The notes under the pieces were generated by a model that made no database searches, was not told the origin of the DNA, and saw only the letters and a list, made by a program, of their open reading frames with translations. Positions 18,076 to 26,141 of a stretch of DNA of 43,010 bases are shown here, piece by piece. The translations under genes and the position numbers were made by a program. Source of the DNA: Nitrospirota bacterium (GTDB lineage: Bacteria; Nitrospirota; Thermodesulfovibrionia; Thermodesulfovibrionales; Magnetobacteriaceae); contig JADFXJ010000020.1 of NCBI GenBank assembly GCA_015233615.1, positions 1 through 43,010 of the forward strand. The letters run 5' to 3'. Every line of letters starts with the position of its first letter. Positions within the stretch are counted from its first letter, which is position 1.

Positions 18076-18405
18076 ATGCTAAAGAAGACCCATTCGATAA
18101 GGAAAAAGCCTTCAAGCTTGCAGGAAGTCATCGATGTTTTGAAAGAGCATATGGATACACTTGTAGATAAATACGGCATTACCGATATAGCGGTGTTTGG
18201 GTCATATGTGAGGAACGAGCAAAAAAAGAGAAGCGATATCGATATACTTATCGAACTGAAACCCGAATATGGGACGTTTCATAACTATATGGACTTAAAG
18301 TTTTTTCTTGAACCGAAGATGAAGGGAAAAGTCGATGTCGTGATGAAAGACGGCATTAGAAAAGAATTGAGGCCTTTGATATTAGAGGAAGCAATACATG
18401 TCTGA
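18076..18405 (+). CDS. MNT-type nucleotidyltransferase (antitoxin-like, MntA family)
   Basis: 109 aa from the ATG at 18076, which has a GCGGGGGAATT ribosome site; an in-frame TTG at 18049 is less likely. The signature is 'FGSYVRNEQKKRSDIDILIE', with GS at 42-43 and catalytic Asp 54 and Asp 56, a minimal pol-beta nucleotidyltransferase. In HEPN-MNT modules this enzyme modifies and silences a HEPN ribonuclease. The partner should overlap or follow directly; here only its first 29 codons remain (18398-18487). Confidence 0.88.
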   Translation: MLKKTHSIRKKPSSLQEVIDVLKEHMDTLVDKYGITDIAVFGSYVRNEQKKRSDIDILIELKPEYGTFHNYMDLKFFLEPKMKGKVDVVMKDGIRKELRPLILEEAIHV

Positions 18406-18487
18406 ACGGCAATGGAAATTATTTCCCGAAGATATTTTAATTAGAGCAAACAGGATAATTAAATATAATATCAGGTGGCAGCCATAA
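18398..18487 (+). pseudogene. truncated HEPN (DUF86-type) toxin
   Basis: An ATG at 18398 overlaps the end of the nucleotidyltransferase gene by 8 nt. It opens 'MSERQWKLFPEDILIRANRI', which matches how DUF86/HEPN partners of MNT proteins begin. After 29 codons the frame ends in a TAA that lies within the terminal repeat of the element at 18483-18673. The RX4-6H ribonuclease motif is missing, so any product would be inactive. I found no continuation beyond the element. Confidence 0.65.
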
Positions 18488-18673
18488 GAGTAATAAAAGC
18501 ACAAGAGGCTAGGAGGGAGAAGTCTCTCTCTTCGCGCCAGCCTGAGAAACGTCTGGCGACTACCCTCTCTGCGGGGAGTGCCCCCGCAGAAGGGGTAGCG
18601 AAAGGACGCGCCTTTTGCGGCCGAAGCGAGGGGAAGGCTTTCCCCTCCTCATCTCTTGCACTTTACTCTTATG
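18483..18673. mobile_element. 191-bp palindromic MITE-like insertion
   Basis: Perfect 11-bp terminal inverted repeats, CATAAGAGTAA at 18483-18493 and its reverse complement at 18663-18673, extend imperfectly inward (about 33 bp). The centre is a long hairpin (18560-18598: CTACCC...CTGCGGGG...CCCCGCAG...GGGTAG) whose midpoint coincides with that of the whole element. It has no coding capacity. It interrupts the HEPN gene. No clear target-site duplication is visible. Confidence 0.65.
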
Positions 18674-18736
18674 CGTGCAACATGGCATTAATCATAGGGA
18701 AAAGTGGTACTCCTGGAAACGTCCGGCAGTATGGCT

Positions 18737-18973
18737 TTAATTATGAATAGCCCCAATCATTTCCATAAACTCGTGAATATTTTCGGATTTCAGCAGAATA
18801 TCTTCTATTTTCTCAAGTGTATTAATATCAGCGATACTTTTTATCTTATCCATTACGGCAAGCCCTTCGGTACCGAACTTAATTTTTACGGCAAGCTCAA
18901 TACCTTCTAATAAGCCTTTCTCCCGCCCCTGCCTGAATCTTACATCCTTCTCTATATCCCATACCAGTGCCAT
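18737..18973 (-). CDS. intact C-terminal module of the broken Rpn gene (RpnS-like small ORF)
   Basis: The ATG at 18973-18971 is preceded by AAGGAGG (18988-18982) with an 8-nt gap, the same arrangement as in the two plus-strand copies. The 78-aa product ('MALVWDIEKDVRFRQGREKG...GLAVMDKIKSIADI') is uninterrupted although the nuclease part upstream is destroyed. An open frame from 19024 includes it. Whether it is expressed is unknown; survival of a short frame by chance is possible. Confidence 0.45.
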   Translation of the reverse strand: MALVWDIEKDVRFRQGREKGLLEGIELAVKIKFGTEGLAVMDKIKSIADINTLEKIEDILLKSENIHEFMEMIGAIHN

Positions 18974-19147
18974 ATCCTCTGCCTCCTTACATACTTCGTT
19001 CTGTAAATTTCTCAGTTGCGACAAAACTTACACCTGTCTGATGTACTTACCCCTAAGCGTTTCATCAGGTACCAAATCCTTAATTCGCTGCAGAATCTCG
19101 TGTATAAAAATTTGTAACAGTTCACCCGCAAAATCTGCTATGCCTAA

Positions 19148-19210
19148 AACCACCCCGCCCTTCGGGCACCCCTCCTTAAAAAGGAGGGGTGCCCGAAGGG
19201 CGGGGTGGTT
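19148..19210. repeat. perfect 30-bp-arm palindrome with 3-nt loop
   Basis: 19148-19177 and 19181-19210 are exact reverse complements around AAA. Each arm itself contains a small hairpin (GCCCTTCGGGC), so the strand could fold into a branched structure. Outside it lies a weaker inverted pair (19105-19125 and 19253-19273, 18 of 21 matching). It sits inside the Rpn pseudogene and resembles a dispersed palindromic repeat or MITE core. Confidence 0.9.
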
Positions 19211-19969
19211 CGTCTCTCTCTTGCCCGCCAATCGATAATCTCACATATTATTGGTGAACGGTTACAAAAATTTTAACACCTTTCTTCGTGTAATCGCAAA
19301 GAAATGCGATGACTATTTCTTCGGGCTTTTTCGAGTGTAAGAATGTTTCACAATCGACGTCTTTCATATTAACAAGGTTATATTCATGGGTTGTCGTCGG
19401 ATATGAGAGATTATCTTCCATTGTTAAAGGTTCGTTACCGATGTAAAAGACATACTGCATTACCGGAAGTTCATGAATATCCGTTAGAAAAACCCAGTAT
19501 ATTAACATCCTGAGAGGCATTTTGGCGTAGTTAGTACTCTGAAATTCTATATGCAACAAGAAAACGGCACCGTCTTCGGTCGTTACTTTTAACAGGTAGT
19601 CGGCTTCACGTTCGTTGGTGATTTGAAGTTTCGCTTCTATCCGCTCGGATTTAACGACTTTTAACCCGATAACCCTTGAGATCAAGGTATCGATAACTTC
19701 GCTTATATCTTCCTTCAAAATTTTATCATACTGATTAGGCATACTAATTATCATAGCATTTTGGTTAACAAAATACCAGCACTAAAAGCAGCCCGGCAGT
19801 TCCGGAGCAAACCGCCCACGCGGCGGCTTAACACCACGCGGCGGATGTTTTGACCTATTGTACGACTACTTGTTATACTATTATACTAAACTGATACTAA
19901 TACCCGGCATTTCCGGATACCACGGCAACACCCGAACATACCTATTCATCGGATTCATCCGAAAAACCG

Positions 19970-20830
19970 GTGGATCAGCGAAGAGGAGACCGCCTGCTAA
20001 CAATCGATTATGCAACGTATTGGAGCGTACTGCCGGTGGGGATAGCCGTCGCTACGGTTGCGATGAGTACCGGTATTGACGGGGCGGCTTTCTGGGCCCC
20101 CGTCCTGCTTTTGGGGTATGGAATCGAGCCTCACACTGCCGTGGCCTGCGGCGTGCTCATAGAATTTTTTGGCTTTGGTTCCGGTACCGTCGGCTATGCC
20201 GGAAAAAAGAAGATAATGTACGGCACCGCAGGTTTGATGCTCTCTGCCGGATTAACGGCCGGCATGTTGGGGGCATTGATATCAAAGCAGATCCCTCCAA
20301 AATCGCTGGTCTTTATAATGGGAACAGGCTGTGCTTTCCTGATGTATTACAATGCCGGACAGGCACGGGCTCATGCGAAAAATGCCCGGACGGCAAACGG
20401 GGGCGCCTGCCCGGATGAGGCCGCTAATTCACCCGCCCACCGAAGGCTCGCCGGTTTGGCTCTCGGCGCCATAGGCGGTTTTTTCACGGGCACTATCGGC
20501 GTGGGACTCGGAATCACGAACAATTACTACTTTCATGCCCTTAAACGTTACCCGGTTCCGTTATCCTCCGGCACCTCCGTATTTATAATAGCCATAACGG
20601 CCTTCTTCACGTCCCTCGTTAACCTCGGCTATTACGGCTACGGGCACGAACTCGACGTTAACAAAATGGCCGGTATACTGATTTTCGCCATACCTGCCGT
20701 AATACTCGGGGCACAGGCCGGAGTAAAGCTGTCACACGTAATCGATAAAAAGCGCTTCTGCTATTTCGCAGCAGTGGTGTTTTCGGCAATGGCTCTAATA
20801 GCATTCTACAGGGTGTTTTTCGTGCTTTAA
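19970..20830 (+). CDS. TauE/SafE-family membrane permease
   Basis: 286 aa with about seven to eight hydrophobic segments in two homologous halves ('GIDGAAFWAPVLLLGYGIEPHTAVACGVLIEFFGFGSG' and 'GAIGGFFTGTIGVGLGITNNYYFHALKRYPVPLSSGTSV'), the TauE/SafE pattern. Members export sulfite, sulfoacetate or similar anions, or take up thiosulfate. A GTG at 19970 is the listed start; the ribosome site is not convincing and a shorter N-terminus is possible. Convergent with the GNAT gene. Confidence 0.82.
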   Translation: MDQRRGDRLLTIDYATYWSVLPVGIAVATVAMSTGIDGAAFWAPVLLLGYGIEPHTAVACGVLIEFFGFGSGTVGYAGKKKIMYGTAGLMLSAGLTAGMLGALISKQIPPKSLVFIMGTGCAFLMYYNAGQARAHAKNARTANGGACPDEAANSPAHRRLAGLALGAIGGFFTGTIGVGLGITNNYYFHALKRYPVPLSSGTSVFIIAITAFFTSLVNLGYYGYGHELDVNKMAGILIFAIPAVILGAQAGVKLSHVIDKKRFCYFAAVVFSAMALIAFYRVFFVL

Positions 20831-20928
20831 AGCTCCGGGTACCGTTCTGCTTTGGCCGCCTATTTGACGAATTTTATCCGCCTGCCATCAGCCTCCCATT
20901 CGCCTGCCATTGGCCTATCGGCCGGATT

Positions 20929-21891
20929 CTATCCGAGTTCGAAGGTTGTCACGCCGTACAGTTTGTCGAGGGCTATCGCCGGTTCGGTACCGGTATACAT
21001 GCGGGCGGTCTCAAACACTTTCTCCATGCCATGTCTGGTGGCAAACCCGACGGCCGCGGCGTTTATCACGGGTACGTCAAGGAATACTGGCTGAGTGCCG
21101 ACGCCGTAAGTGAGGGCGTTAAAGAGGGTTTCGGCTACGGTTTCGCTTGAAGCCGCAAGCGGGCCTATCTTAAACCCATTCCTGCATGGCCGTATTACGC
21201 CATAACCCAACATACGGTTTCTATCCGGGCGGTTTCCGTCCAGCATACCAAGAGACACGTGGGCGGGATGTGTAATCCAGTTTCGAAGAAACGCCGGACG
21301 GGACACGGGGAAAATCGTGTCATCGAACTCCGTTACCGTGCTTAAAGGGACGTCGGCAAGTTTGACTAAACCCGGAGCATGAGCATGAGCCGGATTCGTA
21401 ACAAGATCCGGTTTACAGGACCCGCCGCTTTTTAAGGTGGAGTCATTGTAACCTGAATCACCTGAGTCGCCGGTATAACCGGAGTGACTGGCATAACGGA
21501 CATAACCGGCATAACGGGCGTTATGGTAGGCAAACCTGAAGCCGTATTTTCCGTAGTTGGCTATCTGTGCGAGTACACCGTCGAGTCCCACGTTTCTGCC
21601 GCCCATGTAATGCATGGCGTGCCGCCATATTTTGAGGCCAAAACCACGTCCACGGTATTTTGGCTTTACTATGTAGAAACCAATGAATCCAAAACACTCG
21701 CCGTAAGATACGGCAGAGATACAGGCGATTAGCCCGCAGTCGAGAAACCCTCCGAAAAAACCGTTCGGATCGGTTGAATAGAAAGAGTCCATGTCGTGCA
21801 GCCCCGGGTTCCAGCCCTCCAGGGCAGCCCAATCTGCGGCCGCTTCGGCCTCTTCCCTGGTGAGATTACGGATGATGAAGTTTTCGTTCAC
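20929..21891 (-). CDS. GNAT-family acetyltransferase with C-terminal extension
   Basis: 320 aa from a GTG start. The acetyl-CoA site is 'VKPKYRGRGFGLKIW' (about 77-91), preceded by 'IACISAVSYGECFGFIGFYIV'. After residue 125 there is a Tyr/Gly/Ser repeat insert ('RYAGYVRYASHSGYTGDSG', DNA about 21440-21530), then a second domain of about 150 residues ('MLGYGVIRPCRNGFKIGPLAA...VFLDVPVINAAAV'), the arrangement of GNAT proteins with a second acetyltransferase-like half. The substrate is unknown. It follows the DUF3369/HD-GYP gene by 25 nt on the same strand. Confidence 0.82.
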   Translation of the reverse strand: MNENFIIRNLTREEAEAAADWAALEGWNPGLHDMDSFYSTDPNGFFGGFLDCGLIACISAVSYGECFGFIGFYIVKPKYRGRGFGLKIWRHAMHYMGGRNVGLDGVLAQIANYGKYGFRFAYHNARYAGYVRYASHSGYTGDSGDSGYNDSTLKSGGSCKPDLVTNPAHAHAPGLVKLADVPLSTVTEFDDTIFPVSRPAFLRNWITHPAHVSLGMLDGNRPDRNRMLGYGVIRPCRNGFKIGPLAASSETVAETLFNALTYGVGTQPVFLDVPVINAAAVGFATRHGMEKVFETARMYTGTEPAIALDKLYGVTTFELG

Positions 21892-21916
21892 GCTTTCGAT
21901 CCGATCTCCGTAAAGT

Positions 21917-23500
21917 TTACACGTCCTGAGTAATCACGCTAATAAACGCGTCGAGCACGTGAGGGTCGAATTGTTCCCCTCTTTCTGACTTAAGCAACTC
22001 AACCACCTTTTCGAAGTTCCAGGGATCTTTATACGGCCTCTTTGACACGAGCGCGTCGTATACGTCTACGACGGCCACAATCCTGGCACTTAAGGGGATA
22101 TCCTCTCCTTTAAGCCCGATGGGATACCCACCGCCGTTATATTTCTCATGATGTGCCATCGCAATCTCGGCAGCCATGGACAGGTAGTTCTCGTATGCTA
22201 TGCTCCTGGCGGTATTCCTGAGAATCTGCCCGCCGATTACCGTATGCTGTTTCATGATTTCCCATTCATCCGGGTCGAGCTTGCCCGGCTTCAGCAATAT
22301 TTTTTCGGGAACGCCAACCTTTCCAACGTCGTGCAGCGTGCTGGCTATGCCTATATGTTCGATAAAAAGTTCATTAATATGATCGGTGAACTTGCCTGAA
22401 ACCAGGAGATTTTTCGATAGATGTAACGAAAGCTCGGCGACCCTGTGAACGTGATCGCCCGTATCGGTATCCTTGTATTCAGCCAGCATGGCGAGACTCT
22501 CGATGGCAGCCCGTTGAATACCGGTTAACTGGCCGTAGAGAAAGACGTTTTCGAAAGCCACCGAAACGTTGGTGGTAAAGACCTCGACGAGCTGTCTTTC
22601 GAGCTCGCTTAAAGATGGGCAATTCTCCAGATAAAAAAGCGTGGAGAGTTTTGTATTTGTGCGAAAACATATGGCGCAGCATTCAGACTCGCTTATAATT
22701 ATTTTTTCTTTTCTGGCCTTGTCGATTATCTCCAGCAGGTTAGGTGACACAACGTCCGAGATCCTCTTGCCGGCAGCCTTCTCGTACTTACCGGTACCGG
22801 CAATTATTACAAGAGAAGCCGCACCGTCTTCGATGGAAAACGCGGTGTTCTTACAAAACATGGAACTTAGGCCGGGGTTCATGAGTGCTATTAATTGAAC
22901 GAGCACCCCGGAGGCAAAAGTCTCCATCGATTGTAATTTGAATAGGGACGAAGAGGAGTCTATTATTCTTCGAAGTCCCTTGCCGTGCATGTCTATCGTA
23001 AGAATGTCCCTGTAGGATCTTAAAGATGAGATAACCGTGGTGTTCAGCTTTTGTATGGTCAACTCACTTTTTTCTTTATAATCGTTTATGTCGTAATCGA
23101 CGATTACCGATTCCTCCGGTGCCTGGCCCGGCTGACCCGTACGCAATACGATTCTCACGAATCGGTTTTTCAGCACGTCCCGTACGTATTGTACCACGTG
23201 AAGTCCCGAGTTGTCCGTTTCCATAACGACGTCGAGAAACATAATGGCCGTGTCAGGATGAATTCTGATCAGCTCTATGGCCTCTCCTCCGGAATAGGCA
23301 TGGATGAATTCTAAGCCTTTGTCGTCGAAGCTAAACCTTTTAAGAGCAAGTACCGTGGCGTTGTGTACCTCTATATCGTCATCCGCAACGATGCACTTCC
23401 ATTTGGATGGTACTATTTGAGAACCGGATGCCGGGTTTTCTGTACCCTGGCTCTCCTTACCCTGGCTCTCTTCGTAAAAAAAATTATCGTCATCAAACAT
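21917..23500 (-). CDS. response regulator with DUF3369 and HD-GYP phosphodiesterase domains
   Basis: 527 aa. Residues about 35-165 are a receiver ('KCIVADDDIEVHN', phospho-acceptor in 'MFLDVVMETD'). Residues 170-330 match the GAF-like DUF3369. Residues about 335-525 are HD-GYP: 'HVHRVAELS', metal site 'TLHDVGKVGVPEKILLKPGKL', 'HHEKYNGGGYP' and 'VVDVYDALVSKRPYK'. All signature residues are kept, so it should hydrolyse cyclic di-GMP or a related dinucleotide. AAGGAGG precedes the ATG. It may share a minus-strand transcript with the TonB receptor gene upstream. Confidence 0.93.
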   Translation of the reverse strand: MFDDDNFFYEESQGKESQGTENPASGSQIVPSKWKCIVADDDIEVHNATVLALKRFSFDDKGLEFIHAYSGGEAIELIRIHPDTAIMFLDVVMETDNSGLHVVQYVRDVLKNRFVRIVLRTGQPGQAPEESVIVDYDINDYKEKSELTIQKLNTTVISSLRSYRDILTIDMHGKGLRRIIDSSSSLFKLQSMETFASGVLVQLIALMNPGLSSMFCKNTAFSIEDGAASLVIIAGTGKYEKAAGKRISDVVSPNLLEIIDKARKEKIIISESECCAICFRTNTKLSTLFYLENCPSLSELERQLVEVFTTNVSVAFENVFLYGQLTGIQRAAIESLAMLAEYKDTDTGDHVHRVAELSLHLSKNLLVSGKFTDHINELFIEHIGIASTLHDVGKVGVPEKILLKPGKLDPDEWEIMKQHTVIGGQILRNTARSIAYENYLSMAAEIAMAHHEKYNGGGYPIGLKGEDIPLSARIVAVVDVYDALVSKRPYKDPWNFEKVVELLKSERGEQFDPHVLDAFISVITQDV

Positions 23501-23611
23501 CCTGCTTACCTCCTTTGGTCTCCCGTGGCACTAAGGACCCGGCAATAAGTTCTATAGCGAAGAGGGCTTTTTCTTCATGGTTTGCCACGTAAGGGTTTCT
23601 CCCCTTTTTTC

Positions 23612-25708
23612 CTATAATCGGTATGAAACCTGGATCATGGCAAGACGCCCGGGGTGCCGGTAGCCGTCGCTATATCCCGGATACATATATGCACTGCTTG
23701 CCTTCGTATCGAACACGTTTCTAACTGCCAGCACAACGGCCATACCGCGTACCACGACGTTGTCGGCACTTATGGCAGCGTTGACTATATCGTAGCCGCT
23801 TATAAACTGTTGTGAATCATCTTCGCTGAGTTTGGCTCTTCCTACGTTAACGTTAGTTGCAGAGACAAACCACCCCTTTTGAAACTCGTATATGATACTC
23901 TCGTTATGGAGCCATCTGACGGAACCGTAAACGTCCAGACCATTGGACTTATCTTTAGCATTCACGTAAGACAGGTTGCCATTTATGGTTAGGGAAGGGT
24001 GAGGCTTCCACGTGGCTTCGAATTCTCCACCTCTGGAAGCGGCATCCCCGATGTTTTCGTAGTCCCTTTTGTCCGGGTCTACGGTGATAAGGTCTTTTAA
24101 CCAGGAGTAAAAAAGCGTAACCTTGCCGGTAAACGCAGTTGTTCTGTAAATATAACCAAGCTCTATGGTTTTCAGTGTCTCAGGGCGTAAATCCTTATTT
24201 CCGCGCGCTATACCGTTGTTTTTCGAGTATAGCTCCATGAAACCCGGAGGGCGAAATGCCTCTGCGTACTGGGCCTTAACGATATTGGTTTCGTCTATCT
24301 TGTATACCCCTGCGAGTCGTGGCGTTATTCTCCTGTCCCCCGTATCGGAAAAGCCGTCATACCTCAGACCTCCCGTTACCATAAAGCGCTCGTTAATCGT
24401 AAACTGATCCTGCAGATAAGCGCTAAGAATATTCCTGGAAAGATTTTCGCCTAGCCAGGTATCGTCTCCTTTAACCTGAATAACGCCCGGTAAGGGCTGA
24501 TAATTGGCAGGATCGTAGTTTAAGTACGAGTAAGTATTAAAATTTCGTATGTTTTCGTATTCGAGTCCCGCCAGGAGCCTATGGTTTTTCAAACCGTCCC
24601 ACTGAATCTCGGCCCCTCCATATACGGACAGAAATTCCGTATGATCGCCCTCTATCATACCATTTTTATAAACGATGCCACTGTCTGTGAATCCAGGTGG
24701 TGCGGCTACATATGGATCGCCATTCAGAATATCGTAATTATAACCTATTTTGGCGTGGGCCGTCAGATTGTCACTCAATATCGGTTTCCAGCCGGCCTCG
24801 GAAGCAGATACAAAGTATCTGAGGGGTGTTTTAGTATCGTAAGGAGTCAGCATATTGACATAACCGAACCCTACGCCGGTATGGGCGTCGCCGAGTTGAG
24901 ACACAAGATATAAAGTTTTATAGTCTGCCTTAAGTGATGCCGTAACGTCTCTCAGTTTGTCGTTTACCTTGCCGGGAGCCGCAGATACGGACTGGTTTTC
25001 GGTTCCATAAAGAGAGTCGTATCCCGAGTTTATACCAAGCGGATTATTTCCGTTGGCCTCGACGTTTAACGTGGCTTTAAAATCTCCCCCATCTTTGGCA
25101 TATGACAGTGTGCCTCCTCCGGCATAAGAGTTATAGCTCCCCCCCTCAGCAAAAAGTTTTTGGCCCTCTTTATTCAATACCACGTTTATCACACCGGAAT
25201 ATGCGTTCTTTCCATACAACGCTGAACCGGGTCCCCGAATTACCTCTATCTTGTCAACGATACCGATTGGCATATATACGTTGTACGTTGCCAGGGAATT
25301 TGTAAGCGGAAAGTTCCATGGTATACCGTCTACCATGTACTTGATCTTGCCGGAATACTCCTCAAGCCCTATGCCCCGAAAAACAGGGAATGAACCGGGG
25401 GATTTAGTCGCTACGTACACGCCGGGGATAAGTTCCAATGCCTCTGCAACGGTTCTGACGCCCATTCTTTCCAGGTCGCGCCCTTTTAATATGGTTATAC
25501 TGCCGGGTGCTTCGTCCGCGTCGAGTTTGGTCTTGGTTGCTATCGTGGTTACCGCCTCACCCTCAGCCCTGATCCAATCGAACTCCGCCTCTTTCTCCCT
25601 GCGATTTTCATGCGGCGAATCACTCCCGCAATATCCGTTATCGAACCATGCCAAATTAAACCATGCACAAAATAACAAAAGCGTTATGAGTATTTTTGCC
25701 CGCTTCAC
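23612..25708 (-). CDS. TonB-dependent outer-membrane receptor
   Basis: 698 aa with a signal peptide. The plug domain (about 55-165) shows 'DEAPGSITILKGRDLERMGVRTVAEALELIPGVYV' and 'IDKIEVIRGPGSALYGKNAYSGVINVV'. The rest is a beta barrel ending 'MIQVSYRL', with Leu instead of the usual Phe at the C-terminus. The N-terminal 'AEGEAVTTIATKTKLDADEAPG' is the TonB box region. It imports a scarce ligand such as an iron chelate or cobalamin; which one cannot be told from sequence alone. No cobalamin riboswitch was seen upstream. A minus-strand promoter lies at 25811-25782. Confidence 0.92.
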   Translation of the reverse strand: MKRAKILITLLLFCAWFNLAWFDNGYCGSDSPHENRREKEAEFDWIRAEGEAVTTIATKTKLDADEAPGSITILKGRDLERMGVRTVAEALELIPGVYVATKSPGSFPVFRGIGLEEYSGKIKYMVDGIPWNFPLTNSLATYNVYMPIGIVDKIEVIRGPGSALYGKNAYSGVINVVLNKEGQKLFAEGGSYNSYAGGGTLSYAKDGGDFKATLNVEANGNNPLGINSGYDSLYGTENQSVSAAPGKVNDKLRDVTASLKADYKTLYLVSQLGDAHTGVGFGYVNMLTPYDTKTPLRYFVSASEAGWKPILSDNLTAHAKIGYNYDILNGDPYVAAPPGFTDSGIVYKNGMIEGDHTEFLSVYGGAEIQWDGLKNHRLLAGLEYENIRNFNTYSYLNYDPANYQPLPGVIQVKGDDTWLGENLSRNILSAYLQDQFTINERFMVTGGLRYDGFSDTGDRRITPRLAGVYKIDETNIVKAQYAEAFRPPGFMELYSKNNGIARGNKDLRPETLKTIELGYIYRTTAFTGKVTLFYSWLKDLITVDPDKRDYENIGDAASRGGEFEATWKPHPSLTINGNLSYVNAKDKSNGLDVYGSVRWLHNESIIYEFQKGWFVSATNVNVGRAKLSEDDSQQFISGYDIVNAAISADNVVVRGMAVVLAVRNVFDTKASSAYMYPGYSDGYRHPGRLAMIQVSYRL

Positions 25709-25781
25709 GGTTTACCTTTTTTATTCAATCCGTTCATTAGAGCCACTCTATTCATTCTCTTACAGAAATTCGTTTAACGTT

Positions 25782-25811
25782 ATATTAATATTGCCCGTCT
25801 CGTTTTGTCAA
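25782..25811 (-). promoter_or_regulatory. promoter of the TonB receptor gene
   Basis: On the minus strand, a perfect -35 TTGACA (25811-25806) is followed by 18 nt and TAATAT (25787-25782). It is about 75 nt before the receptor ATG. It is divergent from the plus-strand promoter at 25848. Confidence 0.5.
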
Positions 25812-25847
25812 CTTAATCGTAAGCTTAACAATGGGCGAAAAGAGTCC

Positions 25848-25877
25848 TTGACAAATGAGGTAACTTTAGGTTAGATT
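25848..25877 (+). promoter_or_regulatory. promoter upstream of the first REC-GAF gene
   Basis: A perfect TTGACA (25848-25853), 18 nt and TAGATT (25872-25877). The next intact gene on this strand starts at 26142; between them lie about 170 nt I cannot assign (25878-26046) and a kinase remnant. The promoter may once have served the deleted kinase gene or may now drive the regulator. Confidence 0.4.
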
Positions 25878-26046
25878 CTATAGGCGGATGTCGACATGTA
25901 AAAAACTCATAGTAATCCCAGGGGTTGCCGAGCGTCGTGCCGGGTTACTCCAATGGCCGTGTTGCTTCCATGTTACCAAATACATCGTCTCTGCCTTGAA
26001 TTCATCACCTTTTTTAAGAAGTGGCGTTGAACGTCGGATTTGCCCC

Positions 26047-26118
26047 CTAACCAGGAAGCTAAATGGTAAAATAGAGCTCGACGGGACTATGGGCACTAAA
26101 TTCACTATGATCTTCTAA
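26047..26118 (+). pseudogene. 3' remnant of a HisKA_2 sensor kinase gene
   Basis: The last 23 codons ('LTRKLNGKIELDGTMGTKF...' and stop) match the ends of the two full kinases at 31175 and 34710, and the spacer to the next gene is also conserved. Upstream of 26047 the match stops abruptly. It is the left-hand truncated end of the kinase/regulator array. Confidence 0.8.
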
Positions 26119-26141
26119 ATAAACATCGAGGGCGGCATATA

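Larger units (their letters stand above)
18737..19742 (-). pseudogene. Rpn-family nuclease pseudogene
   Basis: The N-terminal part (19742-19248) encodes an intact-looking PD-(D/E)XK core: 'NEREADYLL' and 'LLHIEFQ'. It then runs into unrelated codons ('...KIFVTVHQ' stop). A 63-bp perfect palindrome (19148-19210) follows, and coding resumes in another frame ('FAGELLQIFIHEILQRI...KYIRQV'). At 19027-19025 a TAA replaces the GAA codon present in the plus-strand copy ('IRQVEVLSQLR'), after which the frame continues to 18737. The two halves overlap slightly in homology, as if two copies were joined. The C-terminal module with its internal start is intact (18973-18737). Confidence 0.75.

Noticed and set aside
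18475..18750. 91-aa ORF across the MITE-like element
   Set aside because: It consists mostly of translated palindrome; no family resemblance.
25709..25880. Cobalamin riboswitch upstream of the TonB receptor
   Set aside because: No B12-box-like sequence on the minus strand, and the leader is only about 70 nt.
25888..26118. 76-aa plus-strand ORF ending in kinase sequence
   Set aside because: Only the last 23 codons match the kinases; the rest is unrelated, so it is a chance fusion to a gene remnant.
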